NCBI RefSeq assembly: GCF_003014575.1
Contig: NZ_PYGF01000002.1
Coordinates: 103,805 to 167,804, forward strand
DNA from: Cecembia rubra
GTDB lineage: Bacteria; Bacteroidota; Bacteroidia; Cytophagales; Cyclobacteriaceae
DNA length: 64,000 nt
Direction of reading: 5' to 3'
Part shown: positions 36,667-46,794 of the stretch, in pieces
Layout: the number at the start of each line of letters is the position of its first letter
How positions within the stretch are numbered: position 1 is the stretch's first letter
Translations under genes and position numbers: made by a program
Notes under the pieces: model-generated
What the model saw: only the letters and a program-made list of their open reading frames with translations
Databases searched by the model: none
What the model was told of the DNA's origin: nothing

Positions 36667-37956
36667 ATGAAGCCGGATTCTTCCTTACCCTTGTTTACCG
36701 TAATTATTCCGCAAAAAGATAGGGCGGAATATTTGAAACACACACTTAGAACCTGTATGGTTCAAGATTACCCAAATTTTGAGATAATTGTTTCTGATGA
36801 TTGCAGCAATGATGATTCAGTTGAATTAGTAGAAAAGCTTATCAAACAGGATTCCAGAATTACATTATACGCTCATAAGAACCATTTGGGGATGAGAGAG
36901 AATTTTGAATTTGCATTAAGCAAAGTCAAGCCGGGATATGTAATGGCTTTGGGAGGGGATGATGCATTAGTACCAGGTTGTATTTGGAGAATGTTTGAAA
37001 TATTATCTGGAACAAACAGAAAATTATTAACTTGGATACCCGCTGGGTTTACTTACCCCGATCATGATAATGGAAAGAATATTTTTTATATCAAAAGAAG
37101 TAAAAATAAAGACATTCAATTTATTAGATCAAATGACTTTTTAAATAAACTATCAAAAACTTTTCAATATCAAATAGATGAATGTCCTATGCTGTTTATG
37201 AAGGCAGTTGTTTCAACTGACTTAATAGAAATTGTTAAATCGCGAACTCCAGATAATAGTTTTTATTACTGTGCCACTCCTGATGGGTTTTCTGGAGTGG
37301 TTTTAGCTGGTGAAGTTGAAGATTATGCTTTTACGAATGAGCCACTTTCCATTGGTGGGTCTACTGTGAAGTCTCAAGGAAGAAATTACCAAAGATCAGA
37401 TGAAAGATCAAGGAAAGAATCAGAACAATTTTTCAAGGATAATAATCAAAAATTGATGCATGCTGAATTGGCTTCTCAACCATATTCACCATTAGTTACT
37501 TTAATGACTGCTGATTATTTATTGACAGCGCGGGATCTTCCTGGATGGCCAGGTAAATTCGAAGCTATTTCATTTGAAAATTTAATTCGTGCATCTTTTA
37601 ATTTAATTCAAATTGGTTCTTTTGAAAATAAAGTTCTTGTAAGGGAATTGAGGATACTTAGAGAAATTGCTAAATATCATGGTCTAGAAGATTTATTCAA
37701 TTCCTTATTGAAATCGACATTGAAGAAAGTTAAACCTAAAGATGAGATTTATGGATTTTTATTAACGAATTCAATCAGATTTGAAGGTTCTGAATTAGGT
37801 ATTAATAATATTTATGATGCTTCTTTAGTGACCAATTTTGTGTTTAAATTTTATAGCAGTTTATCTGGAAGATTCTTGATTAACTGGATAAAAAATTCCT
37901 CTAAATTAATATTGGCTAATTTAAGCCAAAAAAAAGAAAAGTTACCTGAAATCTAA
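36667..37956 (+). CDS. Family 2 glycosyltransferase
   Basis: A 429-residue GT-A fold glycosyltransferase. The N-terminal 120 residues have the GT2 pattern: FTVIIPQKDRAEYLKHTLRT, IIVSDDCSNDDSVELVEKL and the metal-binding region MALGGDDALVPG. The C-terminal half, without membrane helices, is not conserved in my memory. It adds one sugar of the repeat unit at the cytoplasmic face; donor and acceptor cannot be told. It lies between wzy and the FucNAc-type sugar genes. Confidence 0.88.
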   Translation: MKPDSSLPLFTVIIPQKDRAEYLKHTLRTCMVQDYPNFEIIVSDDCSNDDSVELVEKLIKQDSRITLYAHKNHLGMRENFEFALSKVKPGYVMALGGDDALVPGCIWRMFEILSGTNRKLLTWIPAGFTYPDHDNGKNIFYIKRSKNKDIQFIRSNDFLNKLSKTFQYQIDECPMLFMKAVVSTDLIEIVKSRTPDNSFYYCATPDGFSGVVLAGEVEDYAFTNEPLSIGGSTVKSQGRNYQRSDERSRKESEQFFKDNNQKLMHAELASQPYSPLVTLMTADYLLTARDLPGWPGKFEAISFENLIRASFNLIQIGSFENKVLVRELRILREIAKYHGLEDLFNSLLKSTLKKVKPKDEIYGFLLTNSIRFEGSELGINNIYDASLVTNFVFKFYSSLSGRFLINWIKNSSKLILANLSQKKEKLPEI

Positions 37957-37963
37957 TTATTTT

Positions 37964-38995
37964 ATGAATTTATTTAGTAATAAAACATTATTAATTACCG
38001 GAGGTACTGGATCATTTGGAAACGCTGTATTAAATAGGTTTCTTGGTACTGATATTGGAGAAATACGGATATTTTCCCGTGATGAAAAAAAGCAAGATGA
38101 TATGCGGCATGATCTTCAAATCAAGATGCCGAACTTTGTCGAAAAAGTAAAATTTTATATTGGGGATGTAAGGGATATTTCAAGTGTTAATAATGCAATG
38201 CATGATGTAAACTTTGTTTTTCATGCAGCAGCATTAAAACAAGTTCCTTCATGTGAATTTTTTCCAATTGAAGCGGTCAAAACAAACATTATTGGAACTG
38301 AAAATGTTTTAACAGCAGCAATAAACGCAGGTGTCCAATCAGTTATATGTTTATCTACAGATAAAGCCGCCTATCCCGTAAATGCAATGGGGACTTCAAA
38401 AGCAATGATGGAAAAAGTCATCGTTGCAAAATCAAGGACAATTAATCCTGAAAAAACAAAAATTTGCTGCACAAGGTATGGGAATGTAGTTGGCTCAAGG
38501 GGTTCAGTTGTTCCTTTATGGATTGATCAAATAAAAAAAGGTTTGCCAATTACCATAACTGAACCTTCAATGACAAGATTTATAATGTCTCTCGATGAGG
38601 CTATAGATTTGGTTCTGTTTGCTTTTGAATTTGGATCTTCTGGAGATATTTTGGTACAAAAAGCACCAGCTTGTACAATAAAAACATTAGCTGAGGCTGT
38701 TACTGAATTATTTGGAGGAGATAAAAGAAATGTGAAGACTATTGGAATTCGGCATGGAGAAAAAATGTATGAAACACTTTTGACCAATGAAGAATGTGCC
38801 AATACAATAGATCTAGGAAATTTTTATAGGGTTCCAAGCGACAAAAGAGATTTGAATTATTCTAAATACTTTTCTGATGGGGATTTAGAAAGAAATCTGC
38901 TGACAGAGTTTAACAGTAATAACACAAGACTTTTGAACCTTGAGGAAGTTAAAGATAAGTTACTAGAAATCAAGTCAATAAGGGATTTAATGTAA
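37964..38995 (+). CDS. UDP-GlcNAc 4,6-dehydratase / 5-epimerase (CapE/FnlA-like)
   Basis: A 343-residue short-chain dehydrogenase-fold enzyme. The NAD-binding motif GGTGSFGNAVLNRFL is at residues 12-26. The active-site segment STDKAAYPVNAMGTSKAMME has Met in place of the usual YxxxK Tyr, the hallmark of the FlaA1/CapE dehydratases. The C-terminus with GIRHGEKMYETLLTNEE is also diagnostic. It would convert UDP-GlcNAc to a 4-keto-6-deoxy intermediate. Together with the two following genes it forms the CapE-CapF-CapG set for UDP-N-acetyl-L-fucosamine. Confidence 0.92.
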   Translation: MNLFSNKTLLITGGTGSFGNAVLNRFLGTDIGEIRIFSRDEKKQDDMRHDLQIKMPNFVEKVKFYIGDVRDISSVNNAMHDVNFVFHAAALKQVPSCEFFPIEAVKTNIIGTENVLTAAINAGVQSVICLSTDKAAYPVNAMGTSKAMMEKVIVAKSRTINPEKTKICCTRYGNVVGSRGSVVPLWIDQIKKGLPITITEPSMTRFIMSLDEAIDLVLFAFEFGSSGDILVQKAPACTIKTLAEAVTELFGGDKRNVKTIGIRHGEKMYETLLTNEECANTIDLGNFYRVPSDKRDLNYSKYFSDGDLERNLLTEFNSNNTRLLNLEEVKDKLLEIKSIRDLM

Positions 38996-39006
38996 AATAA
39001 ATTTCT

Positions 39007-39867
39007 ATGAAATTTTTGATACTCGGTTCTAATGGTATGGCAGGCCATACCATAGGGTTATATTTAGAAGAAAACGGCCATGAAGTTTTAGGTTTTGGTA
39101 AAAAGAAATCAGTTTGTTTCAAATCTATTGAAGGCAATGCATTCGATACTAAATTGTTGAATGAGTTGATCACTTATGGTAAGTTTGATGCGATAGTCAA
39201 TTGTATCGGTATCTTAAATGAAACTGCTGAAAAATTTAAGGCCGAAGCTGTTTTTCTTAATTCATACCTTCCTCATTTTTTAGCAAATTTAACTGAAGGG
39301 TTAAATACCCAAGTTATACATATGAGTACAGATTGTGTTTTTTCTGGACAAAAAGGAGAATATGAAGAACACGATTTTCCAGATGGTACGACTTTTTACG
39401 ATCGTTCAAAAGCCTTAGGAGAATTGGATGATAAAAAAAATATAACATTGAGGAATTCTATAATAGGGCCGGATCTTAATCCAGGGGGCATAGGGCTCCT
39501 AAATTGGTTTATGCAGCAAACAGGTGAAATTAAAGGGTTTACTAAATCCATCTGGACAGGTCAAACGACTTTGCAATTAGCAAAAACAATTGAATATGTC
39601 TCCAAAGAAAAAGCTTTTGGATTATTTAATGCTGTACCAGAGCAATCAATAAGTAAATTCGACTTGCTAAATTTATTCAATGTATACCTTAGAAAAGATT
39701 CTTTAAAAATTGTTCCAGTTGAAGGAATTATAGCCAATAAATCTCTAAAAAGAACAAAATTTAAAGAAATTTTAATTCCCGATTATGAAACTATGATTTA
39801 TGAATTGTCAATTTGGATTAAGAAATATAATTATTTGTACCCGCATTATAATTCTTTAAAATTATGA
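39007..39867 (+). CDS. RmlD-like SDR reductase of the FucNAc-type branch
   Basis: A 286-residue RmlD/WcaG-type reductase: GSNGMAGHTIGLYL at the N-terminus binds the dinucleotide, HMSTDCVFSG and FYDRSKALGE (Tyr-x-x-x-Lys) form the active site. It sits between the CapE-like dehydratase and the CapG-like epimerase, where the 4-keto reductase (CapF/FnlB) is expected, but it lacks the C-terminal cupin domain of classical CapF (about 370 residues). It therefore probably fills the same step as a shorter type. It overlaps the next gene by four bases (ATGA). Confidence 0.85.
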   Translation: MKFLILGSNGMAGHTIGLYLEENGHEVLGFGKKKSVCFKSIEGNAFDTKLLNELITYGKFDAIVNCIGILNETAEKFKAEAVFLNSYLPHFLANLTEGLNTQVIHMSTDCVFSGQKGEYEEHDFPDGTTFYDRSKALGELDDKKNITLRNSIIGPDLNPGGIGLLNWFMQQTGEIKGFTKSIWTGQTTLQLAKTIEYVSKEKAFGLFNAVPEQSISKFDLLNLFNVYLRKDSLKIVPVEGIIANKSLKRTKFKEILIPDYETMIYELSIWIKKYNYLYPHYNSLKL

Positions 39868-40991
39868 AGAAGCTAAAAGTAATGACCATTGTTGGTACAA
39901 GACCAGAAATTATAAAATTATCTGCGATAATAAAGAAATGCGATGTTTATTTTGAGCATATTTTGGTTCATACAGGTCAGAATTTTGATTATTCATTAAA
40001 CCAGGTTTTTTTCCAAGAACTTAATATCAGGGAACCAGATTACTATTTAGGTGTAGTTGGAAATGATCTTGGACAGACAATGGGTAATGTAATTTCAAAG
40101 TCTTATGAATTAATGGCTAAAGTTATGCCTGATGCTGTTTTAGTGTTAGGAGACACCAATTCCTGTTTAAGTGTTATATCATCAAAAAGGCTTAAAATAC
40201 CTACATTTCACATGGAGGCAGGGAATCGCTGTAAAGATGAAAATCTTCCGGAAGAGGTTATTAGAAGGATTGTTGATGTAACAAGTGATGTAAATCTTTG
40301 TTATTCAGAAAATGCTCTTAAGTACATTCTGTCTAGTGGTGTTAGACCTGAAAATACCTTCGTGGTTGGTTCACCTATGGCAGAGGTTTTAAGTGCTTTT
40401 CAAAATGAAATTGAATCAAGTAATATTTTACAAGATCTCGGTCTCCAAAAGAATAAATATATTTTACTTTCCGCTCATCGTGAAGAAAATATTGATATTG
40501 AAGATAATTTTTTTTCATTGATGAATGCTATTAATGAAGTGGCAGACTTTTATGGACTTCCAATAATTTATAGTTGTCATCCAAGATCCAGAAAAAATAT
40601 AGAATTAAGAAATTTTAAATTTCATTCCAATGTATTCATTTCCAATCCTTTTGGTTTTTTTGATTATATAAAGCTTCAAAAAAATGCTTTTTGTATTATT
40701 TCAGATAGTGGTACTTTACCAGAAGAAAGTGCTTATTATAACCTTCCGGCTGTTTCACTTAGGACTTCCACTGAAAGGCCAGAGGCTCTAGAAAAAGGAG
40801 TTTTTACAATTGGCTCAATTTCTTCAGAAAATATCATCCAGGCGATTGATTTGGCTGTAAAAATGCATGAAAACGAATATTATGCAATAGATGTACCAGC
40901 TTATTTAGATAAAAATGTTTCTATTAAAGTAGTAAAGATAATCCAAAGTTACACTCAAATTATTAATAGGATGGTGTGGAGGAAGGGTTGA
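39864..40991 (+). CDS. UDP-N-acetylhexosamine 2-epimerase (WecB/CapG/FnlC family)
   Basis: A 375-residue non-hydrolysing 2-epimerase of the GT-B fold. Family blocks are VGTRPEIIKLSAIIKK, LVHTGQNFDYSLN, LVLGDTNS, FHMEAGNRC, the HREENID loop and SDSGTLPEES near the C-terminus. GNRC and the partner genes suggest the CapG/FnlC role, giving UDP-L-FucNAc, rather than UDP-ManNAc formation by WecB. It is translationally coupled to the reductase upstream. Confidence 0.92.
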   Translation: MKKLKVMTIVGTRPEIIKLSAIIKKCDVYFEHILVHTGQNFDYSLNQVFFQELNIREPDYYLGVVGNDLGQTMGNVISKSYELMAKVMPDAVLVLGDTNSCLSVISSKRLKIPTFHMEAGNRCKDENLPEEVIRRIVDVTSDVNLCYSENALKYILSSGVRPENTFVVGSPMAEVLSAFQNEIESSNILQDLGLQKNKYILLSAHREENIDIEDNFFSLMNAINEVADFYGLPIIYSCHPRSRKNIELRNFKFHSNVFISNPFGFFDYIKLQKNAFCIISDSGTLPEESAYYNLPAVSLRTSTERPEALEKGVFTIGSISSENIIQAIDLAVKMHENEYYAIDVPAYLDKNVSIKVVKIIQSYTQIINRMVWRKG

Positions 40992-41291
40992 TGTTTTTTA
41001 ATAAAAAACATTGTAGATACATTTTTAATGTAATGCTTAAAAGTTTAATTTTAAAACATTATCAAGTTTTTTTCTTTTGATTCTCGGTAATCCTATAAAT
41101 ACAATTTAAAAGGGGGGTATTAATTTGTAATTATGGGCTTTCTTTTTGTAGTTACATCATTATCTATGATTATAAAAAATAGTTTCAAGAATTGGTAATT
41201 ATAATAAGGAATATGTATCTGCTGTTTAAAGTTTTAAAGCAATTGATAATGCTATGAGAACAAAGTTTCTTGGATTTCTTTATTGAAAATT
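40992..41291. other. AT-rich gap inside the exopolysaccharide locus
   Basis: About 300 bases without a coding frame, promoter match or clear hairpin. It is the largest gap in the central biosynthetic block and separates the FucNAc genes from the glycosyltransferase at 41292. It may mark a junction where gene modules were joined. Confidence 0.4.
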
Positions 41292-42509
41292 ATGAAAAAC
41301 CAAAAAATACTGATCCTAACCTCAGAATATCCTAATCCTAATAGTTCATATGATACCCCTGTTGTACACTACTTTGCAAAAGAATGGGTAAATATGGGTT
41401 TTGATGTAAGGGTTATACATTTTCGATCTGTTTTTCCCCCAATATTTTATTTTTTTGCTAGAGTCTTAAAAGGGATAATAAAAAAGATTTTTAAAACAGA
41501 TTTTATCCCATTTTCAAGGCTAAACTCTAGGGTTGAATATGAGCTTGAGGGGATAAAAATCGTTAGTCAGCCCATCTTCAAAATTTTTCCGCATTTTAAA
41601 TTTTTTAGAAGTACGATCCAGAAACAAGCTAGAATTATACAAAATGATAATTTAGCTAAAAATTTTGCTCCTGACATTATTATAGGTCACTTTATAAATC
41701 CTCAACTCCCTTTAATTGTTGAATTAAAAAATTTTTATCCTAATGTAAAATCTTCATTAGTCCTACATGAGAACCCTAAAATTATATATGATTTGTTTGG
41801 GGAGAAATCATCGCACTATTTAAACAAATTGGATTATATAGGCTTTCGTTTTTTAGAAATGAAAAATACTTTTGTCAGTTTATTTGGCGATAAAGAAAAC
41901 TTATTTATTTGTCCCTCAGGGATACCGGAAAACTATATTTTAAATGCTGTACCAAACGAGAAGTTTAAGAATAAATCGCTTTCTATTTGTTTTACAGGCA
42001 TGCTCATTCCTTTGAAAAACATTGATGTAATTTTAGAAGCCGTGAATCTTGCCTTTCCTGAAAAAGATTTCATTTTGAATATTTATGGAGAGGGCATGTT
42101 AAAAGAGCAAATCAACTTAAAAATTAATGAGTTGGGATTAAATGATTGCGTCTATTTAAAAGGAAAAGTATCAAGAGATGAAGTTCAAGAAGCTCTAAAA
42201 AATACTGATGTTTTTGTTATGGTCAGTAAACCCGAAGCCTTTGGTTTAGTGTACCTAGAAGCTATGGGTAAAGGGTGTGTTACAATTGGCACAAAAGGCC
42301 AAGGAATTGATGGGGTTATTGAGAACAGTAAAAATGGATTTCTGTGTGAGGCGAGAAATGTTGAAGATCTTAAAAAGATTTTTCTAAAAATTAAGTCAAT
42401 GTCATATGAAGAAAAACTTCTTATCTCGAAAAATGCCTTAAAAACTGCTTCTAATCTTACCGATAGGAAAGTAGCTTTTTCATATTTGAAGAAACTTAAT
42501 ATTGTATAA
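41292..42509 (+). CDS. Family 4 glycosyltransferase
   Basis: A 405-residue GT-B glycosyltransferase. The C-terminal GT4 domain shows CFTGMLIPLKNIDVILEAV, LNIYGEGMLKEQI, VYLKGKVSRDEVQEAL and the nucleotide-sugar binding signature VMVSKPEAFGLVYLEAMGKG, a form of the EX7E motif. The ATG at 41292 is preferred to a TTG nine bases upstream. It opens the 3-amino sugar module; donor and linkage are unknown. Confidence 0.9.
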   Translation: MKNQKILILTSEYPNPNSSYDTPVVHYFAKEWVNMGFDVRVIHFRSVFPPIFYFFARVLKGIIKKIFKTDFIPFSRLNSRVEYELEGIKIVSQPIFKIFPHFKFFRSTIQKQARIIQNDNLAKNFAPDIIIGHFINPQLPLIVELKNFYPNVKSSLVLHENPKIIYDLFGEKSSHYLNKLDYIGFRFLEMKNTFVSLFGDKENLFICPSGIPENYILNAVPNEKFKNKSLSICFTGMLIPLKNIDVILEAVNLAFPEKDFILNIYGEGMLKEQINLKINELGLNDCVYLKGKVSRDEVQEALKNTDVFVMVSKPEAFGLVYLEAMGKGCVTIGTKGQGIDGVIENSKNGFLCEARNVEDLKKIFLKIKSMSYEEKLLISKNALKTASNLTDRKVAFSYLKKLNIV

Positions 42510-42520
42510 TTTTACCGCAT

Positions 42521-42934
42521 ATGGATGTAAGTATTTCAGATGTTAAGAAGATAAATTTGCCGAAAATTTTAGATCATAGAGGAAATCTTTCCTTTTTTGA
42601 AAGTGCTGGTCATATTCCTTTTGAAATAAAAAGGACTTATTGGATTTACGATGTACCAGGAGGATGTGAAAGAGGGGGGCACGCTTTCAAAACACAGGAT
42701 GAATTTATCATTGCATTATCAGGTAGCTTTGATGTTATAGTTAATGATGGTGTGAAGAAAAAAGTAAATTCTTTGAATAGATCTTACTATGGTTTGTATA
42801 TTCCATCTGGGCTCTGGCGACATATGGAGAATTTTTCAACAAATTCTTTAGCTTTAGTTGTAAGTTCTACCATCTATGATGAATCCGATTATATTAGAGA
42901 TTTTAATGAATTTCATAAATTTAAAAATTTATGA
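42521..42934 (+). CDS. FdtA/QdtA-like cupin ketoisomerase, copy 1 (variant active site)
   Basis: A 137-residue cupin of the FdtA/WxcM-C type that isomerises dTDP-4-keto-6-deoxyglucose to a 3-keto sugar. The motif reads RGGHAFKTQDEF, with Phe where standard members have the second His of RGxHAHK; the rest of the fold (FIIALSGSFDVIVNDG, YGLYIPSGLWRHM) is conserved. The gene overlaps copy 2 by four bases (ATGA). The pair may form two different isomerases or a hetero-oligomer; which copy is active cannot be decided from sequence. Confidence 0.87.
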   Translation: MDVSISDVKKINLPKILDHRGNLSFFESAGHIPFEIKRTYWIYDVPGGCERGGHAFKTQDEFIIALSGSFDVIVNDGVKKKVNSLNRSYYGLYIPSGLWRHMENFSTNSLALVVSSTIYDESDYIRDFNEFHKFKNL

Positions 42935-43344
42935 AAAACTCAAATATTAACCAATGCCAATTAATTGAGCTTAATAAAGTTCATAATAGAGCTGGAAATC
43001 TAACAATAGTTGAAAACCACATTTCAATTCCTTTTTCAGTTAAAAGAATTTATTATTTGTATGATGTTCCTAGTAATGCAGAAAGGGGTGGGCATGCGCA
43101 CAAAGAATTGCACCAATTAATTGTTGCAGCAAGTGGTAGTTTTAGGATTACTTTAAATGATGGAAAACAAGTAAAATCTTTTTTTTTAAATAATCCCAAT
43201 ATAGGTCTCCTTATTGTTCCAGGAATCTGGAGAGATTTAAGTGAATTCTCATCTGGATCCGTTTGTTTAGTTTTAGCTTCTATGAAATATGAAGCTGAGG
43301 ACTACATTAGAGATTTTCAGGAATTTCAAAAATATAAAAAATGA
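42931..43344 (+). CDS. FdtA/QdtA-like cupin ketoisomerase, copy 2
   Basis: Also 137 residues and clearly paralogous to copy 1 (both end YIRDF(N/Q)EF.K). This copy keeps the complete motif [12 protein letters not shown], so it is the more likely catalytic dTDP-4-oxo-6-deoxyglucose 3,4-ketoisomerase. Four-base overlaps with copy 1 and with the acetyltransferase downstream indicate tight co-translation. Its product, a 3-keto-6-deoxyhexose, is the substrate of the aminotransferase at 43798. Whether the final sugar is Fuc3NAc or Qui3NAc cannot be told. Confidence 0.9.
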   Translation: MKNSNINQCQLIELNKVHNRAGNLTIVENHISIPFSVKRIYYLYDVPSNAERGGHAHKELHQLIVAASGSFRITLNDGKQVKSFFLNNPNIGLLIVPGIWRDLSEFSSGSVCLVLASMKYEAEDYIRDFQEFQKYKK

Positions 43345-43790
43345 TTCATCCACTAGCTGATTGCTTAAACAAGGATATTCCCGATAGTACAAATATTTGG
43401 CAATTTGTTGTTGTTCTTCCTCAGGCTTCTATAGGAGAAAATTGCAATATTTGTGCACATTGTTTTATAGAAAATGATGTAGTTATCGGGAACAATGTTA
43501 CCATCAAATCGGGTGTTTATTTATGGGATGGTCTAGTTATAGAGGATAATGTACAAGTAGGCCCCAATGTAACCTTCACCAATGATAAATACCCAAGGGC
43601 AAAAACGCCTTTCAAACTGCAGAGAACTTTAATAAAGAAGAATGCATCTATAGGAGCCGGATCGATTGTGCTGGGAGGGGTGGTAATTGGAGAAAATGCA
43701 ATGGTAGGTGCAGGTAGCGTAGTAACAAAGGACATTCCGGACAACGAGCTTTGGCTCGGTAATCCTGCAAGGTTTATTAGGAAAATTTAA
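43341..43790 (+). CDS. Hexapeptide-repeat N-acetyltransferase (FdtC/QdtC-like)
   Basis: A 149-residue left-handed beta-helix acyltransferase with recurring hexapeptide units ([40 protein letters not shown]) and the ending [13 protein letters not shown]. It would transfer acetyl from acetyl-CoA to the 3-amino group of the dTDP-3-amino-3,6-dideoxyhexose. The order ketoisomerase, acetyltransferase, aminotransferase is that of known FdtA-FdtC-FdtB type clusters. It overlaps copy 2 by four bases. Confidence 0.9.
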   Translation: MIHPLADCLNKDIPDSTNIWQFVVVLPQASIGENCNICAHCFIENDVVIGNNVTIKSGVYLWDGLVIEDNVQVGPNVTFTNDKYPRAKTPFKLQRTLIKKNASIGAGSIVLGGVVIGENAMVGAGSVVTKDIPDNELWLGNPARFIRKI

Positions 43791-43797
43791 TCTAAAT

Positions 43798-44895
43798 ATG
43801 ATACCTTTTTTAGATCTTAAGAAAGTTAACCAAAAGTATGAAGAAGAAATTCTTCTCGCTATTAATAAGGTAATTCAATCTGGCTGGTATTTGCAAGGTG
43901 CTGCAAATAAGGAGTTTGAGGAAAATTATTCCAAATATATTGGTTCTAAATTCGCTATTGGAGTCGCAAATGGACTTGATGCTCTCAGACTGATTTTAAG
44001 AGCATATATGGAAATGGGTTTTCTTCAAGAAGGCGATGAAGTTATAGTTCCAGCAAACACATATATTGCCTCTGTTTTAGCCATTACAGATAACAAACTA
44101 AAGCCTGTTTTTGTGGAACCTAACTTTGATACCCTACAGATAGATCCGAGCAGAATAGAAGAGGTTATCACCAAAAGAACAAAGGCCATTATGATAGTCC
44201 ATCTTTATGGAAGATGCGCCTATATGGATTCAATTGGCCAAATATGTGCAAATCATAACCTGAAGTTGATCGAAGATAATGCACAGGCCCATGGTTGTTA
44301 TTTCAATGACAACAGGACAGGTAATCTTGGAGACGCTGCTGGCCATAGTTTTTACCCAGGTAAAAATTTGGGGGCATTTGGTGATGCTGGTGCAGTCACC
44401 ACAAATGATGAACAATTGGCATCTACTATCAGGGCATTGTCAAATTACGGTTCAAAGCAAAAGTATGTTTGTGAATATCAGGGATTGAATAGTAGATTGG
44501 ACGAAATCCAGGCGGCAATTTTGAATGTGAAATTACAATACCTGGATAATGATAACGATGCCAGGCGTAAGGCAGCTAAAAGGTACATAAATGAAATTAC
44601 AAACAACAAGGTTCTAATTCCGAATATAGAAACCTGGAGCAGTCATGTTTTTCATTTGTTTCCAGTTTTTGTTGAAAATAGAAATGCTTTTCAGAAATAT
44701 CTATTAGATGGTGGAGTACAAACTGTTATTCACTATCCTATACCCCCACATAAACAAAAATGCTATTCAGATTTCAACAACCTTCATTTTCCGTTAACAG
44801 AAAGGATACATGATCAAGAATTATCTCTTCCGATTAGCCCAGTAATAACTGATGAAGAAATTACCAAAATAGTAGATTTGGTAAATAAATGGTGA
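43798..44895 (+). CDS. DegT/DnrJ/EryC1 sugar 3-aminotransferase (FdtB/QdtB-like)
   Basis: A 365-residue PLP-dependent aminotransferase. The PLP lysine is Lys189 in [15 protein letters not shown], a motif typical of 3-aminotransferases, and the co-factor Asp/Gln region is [10 protein letters not shown] (residues 157-166). It should aminate the 3-keto sugar made by the upstream cupins. The C-terminal segment [14 protein letters not shown] is also characteristic. It overlaps the next glycosyltransferase gene by seven bases. Confidence 0.92.
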   Translation: MIPFLDLKKVNQKYEEEILLAINKVIQSGWYLQGAANKEFEENYSKYIGSKFAIGVANGLDALRLILRAYMEMGFLQEGDEVIVPANTYIASVLAITDNKLKPVFVEPNFDTLQIDPSRIEEVITKRTKAIMIVHLYGRCAYMDSIGQICANHNLKLIEDNAQAHGCYFNDNRTGNLGDAAGHSFYPGKNLGAFGDAGAVTTNDEQLASTIRALSNYGSKQKYVCEYQGLNSRLDEIQAAILNVKLQYLDNDNDARRKAAKRYINEITNNKVLIPNIETWSSHVFHLFPVFVENRNAFQKYLLDGGVQTVIHYPIPPHKQKCYSDFNNLHFPLTERIHDQELSLPISPVITDEEITKIVDLVNKW

Positions 44896-46154
44896 AAAAC
44901 GCTAAAAAAATTTGGTTAATAAATCCTGCTGCGATGCCGCCGGATTATGAGGTTAGAATACAAACTTTAAAGAGGGCCCAATATCTAAGGTATCACGGAT
45001 ATGATGTCACAATAATTGGAGGGAGCTTTCTTCATAATTTAAATAAAAATCTGATTGAAAGTAAATCGCCTTTTCTGATAAAAGAATATGAAGATAATTG
45101 TAATTTTATTCATATCAGAAATTCAAATTATTCAGGAAATGGATTAAAAAGGATTTTAAGTATAATTGAGTTTTATTTAAGACTTTGGTGGTATGCGGGT
45201 GTAAAGAAAAAGTTTGGAAAGCCGGACTATATTTCTCATTTAGCTGCCGTTCCATTTGGAAACTTAACTTATTTTATTGCGAAGAAGTTGAAATCAAAGT
45301 TCATAGTTGATGTAGTTGATTTGTGGCCGGAATCATTTTTAGCTTATGGTTTAGTCCGGGAAAAAAACCTTTTTTTAAAACTTGCTTATTCAGCTGAAAA
45401 GTGGCTGTATGATAGGGCAGACCTTCTTATTTTCTCTATGGAAGGAGGTAAAGATTATATCAAGGAAAAAGGATGGTCCTTAGAGCAAGGAGGAACTATC
45501 GATTTGAAAAAGGTTTTTTACATCAATAATGGAGTTGACTTAATTGATTTTGATAAAAACAAGTCAACTTTTGTCCTTAAAGACCCACACCTTGACGATG
45601 AAAATATTTTCAAAGTGACCTATTTGGGATCAATCAGATTGGCAAACAATTTAATGCGGTTAATTGAGGCAGCTGAACATTTGAAAGACCACAAAGACAT
45701 TAAATTTTTAATTTTTGGTGATGGGGAAGACAGGTCTAAATTAGAAAACTATTGTTATTCCAATAATCTTAACAATGTAATATTCAAACAAAAATGGGTT
45801 GAACTTAAATATGTTCCATCTATTCTCAGTAGAAGTTCGCTGAATATTCTTAACTACAAGCCAAGCAAACTTTTTCGTTTTGGGGCAAGCCAAAGTAAGT
45901 CTTTTCAGTATATGGCAAGTGGAAAACCTATCTGTGCGAATGTTGAAATGAATTATTGTCCAATTAAAAAATATGGTCTAGGTATTTCCAAAGATTTCAA
46001 AGATTCCAAATCGTATGCTGATGCTATTTTATCTTTTTACGAAATGGATCAAAATGAATATAAGACAATTTGTGAAAATTCGCGCAAAGCAGCCCTTCAT
46101 TACGACTATAAAAGTTTGACTGAGAAATTCATTGATTTGTTAAATAAATTATAA
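44889..46154 (+). CDS. Family 4 glycosyltransferase (WbuB-like)
   Basis: A 421-residue GT-B enzyme without membrane helices. The N-terminal domain has [20 protein letters not shown] and [13 protein letters not shown]; the C-terminal domain has [34 protein letters not shown] and [13 protein letters not shown]. These resemble the WbuB/WbpH-type group that often transfers FucNAc or related aminosugars. It precedes the amidotransferase trio, so it may use the amidino sugar or its precursor; this is inference. Confidence 0.87.
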   Translation: MVKNAKKIWLINPAAMPPDYEVRIQTLKRAQYLRYHGYDVTIIGGSFLHNLNKNLIESKSPFLIKEYEDNCNFIHIRNSNYSGNGLKRILSIIEFYLRLWWYAGVKKKFGKPDYISHLAAVPFGNLTYFIAKKLKSKFIVDVVDLWPESFLAYGLVREKNLFLKLAYSAEKWLYDRADLLIFSMEGGKDYIKEKGWSLEQGGTIDLKKVFYINNGVDLIDFDKNKSTFVLKDPHLDDENIFKVTYLGSIRLANNLMRLIEAAEHLKDHKDIKFLIFGDGEDRSKLENYCYSNNLNNVIFKQKWVELKYVPSILSRSSLNILNYKPSKLFRFGASQSKSFQYMASGKPICANVEMNYCPIKKYGLGISKDFKDSKSYADAILSFYEMDQNEYKTICENSRKAALHYDYKSLTEKFIDLLNKL

Positions 46155-46164
46155 CTATTCACAG

Positions 46165-46794
46165 ATGAAACAGAATCAACAGGTCGTCATTATAGATTAT
46201 GGTATGGGGAATATAGGATCTATAATCAATATGCTTAAATTTTTAGGATATAAATCCGTTGTGAGCAATGATGAAACAATAATTAAAAATGCAGATAAAA
46301 TAATTTTACCTGGTGTAGGACATTTTGATCATGCCATAGAAAATATACAAAAGTTACACTTACTTGAAGTTATCAATGAAACAGCCATCATAAAAAAGAA
46401 ACCTTTTTTGGGGATTTGTTTGGGTATGCAAATAATGTGTCAATCCAGTGAAGAAGGAGAGTTATCTGGCTTATCTTTGATTGATGCTCATGTGAAAAAA
46501 TTTTCTTTTAATTTGCAATCAAATCTAAAAGTACCTCACATGGGTTGGAATTTAATTTCAATTTCGAAAGATTCAAATTTATTGGATTCATTGGATAATA
46601 ATTCAAGGTTTTACTTTGTTCATTCCTATTATGTTCAATGTAAAAATGAGGGAGATATTCTAACTAAAACAAATTTTGGATTGGATTACGTTTCTTCTTT
46701 TGAAAAGGATAATTTAATTGGAGTCCAATTTCATCCTGAGAAAAGCCACAGATTTGGGATTACCTTATTTAAAAACTTTTTAGAAAAATATTAA
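46165..46794 (+). CDS. HisH-type glutamine amidotransferase paralogue (WbuY-like)
   Basis: A 209-residue class I glutaminase with an intact triad: Cys85 in GICLGMQI and His190/Glu192 in GVQFHPEKSH. It is related to HisH, but no other histidine genes are present and it adjoins a HisF paralogue and an N-acetyl-sugar amidotransferase, the arrangement known from O-antigen loci that make acetamidino sugars. It supplies ammonia from glutamine. Its stop overlaps the hisF-like start (TAATG at 46792-46796). Confidence 0.9.
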   Translation: MKQNQQVVIIDYGMGNIGSIINMLKFLGYKSVVSNDETIIKNADKIILPGVGHFDHAIENIQKLHLLEVINETAIIKKKPFLGICLGMQIMCQSSEEGELSGLSLIDAHVKKFSFNLQSNLKVPHMGWNLISISKDSNLLDSLDNNSRFYFVHSYYVQCKNEGDILTKTNFGLDYVSSFEKDNLIGVQFHPEKSHRFGITLFKNFLEKY

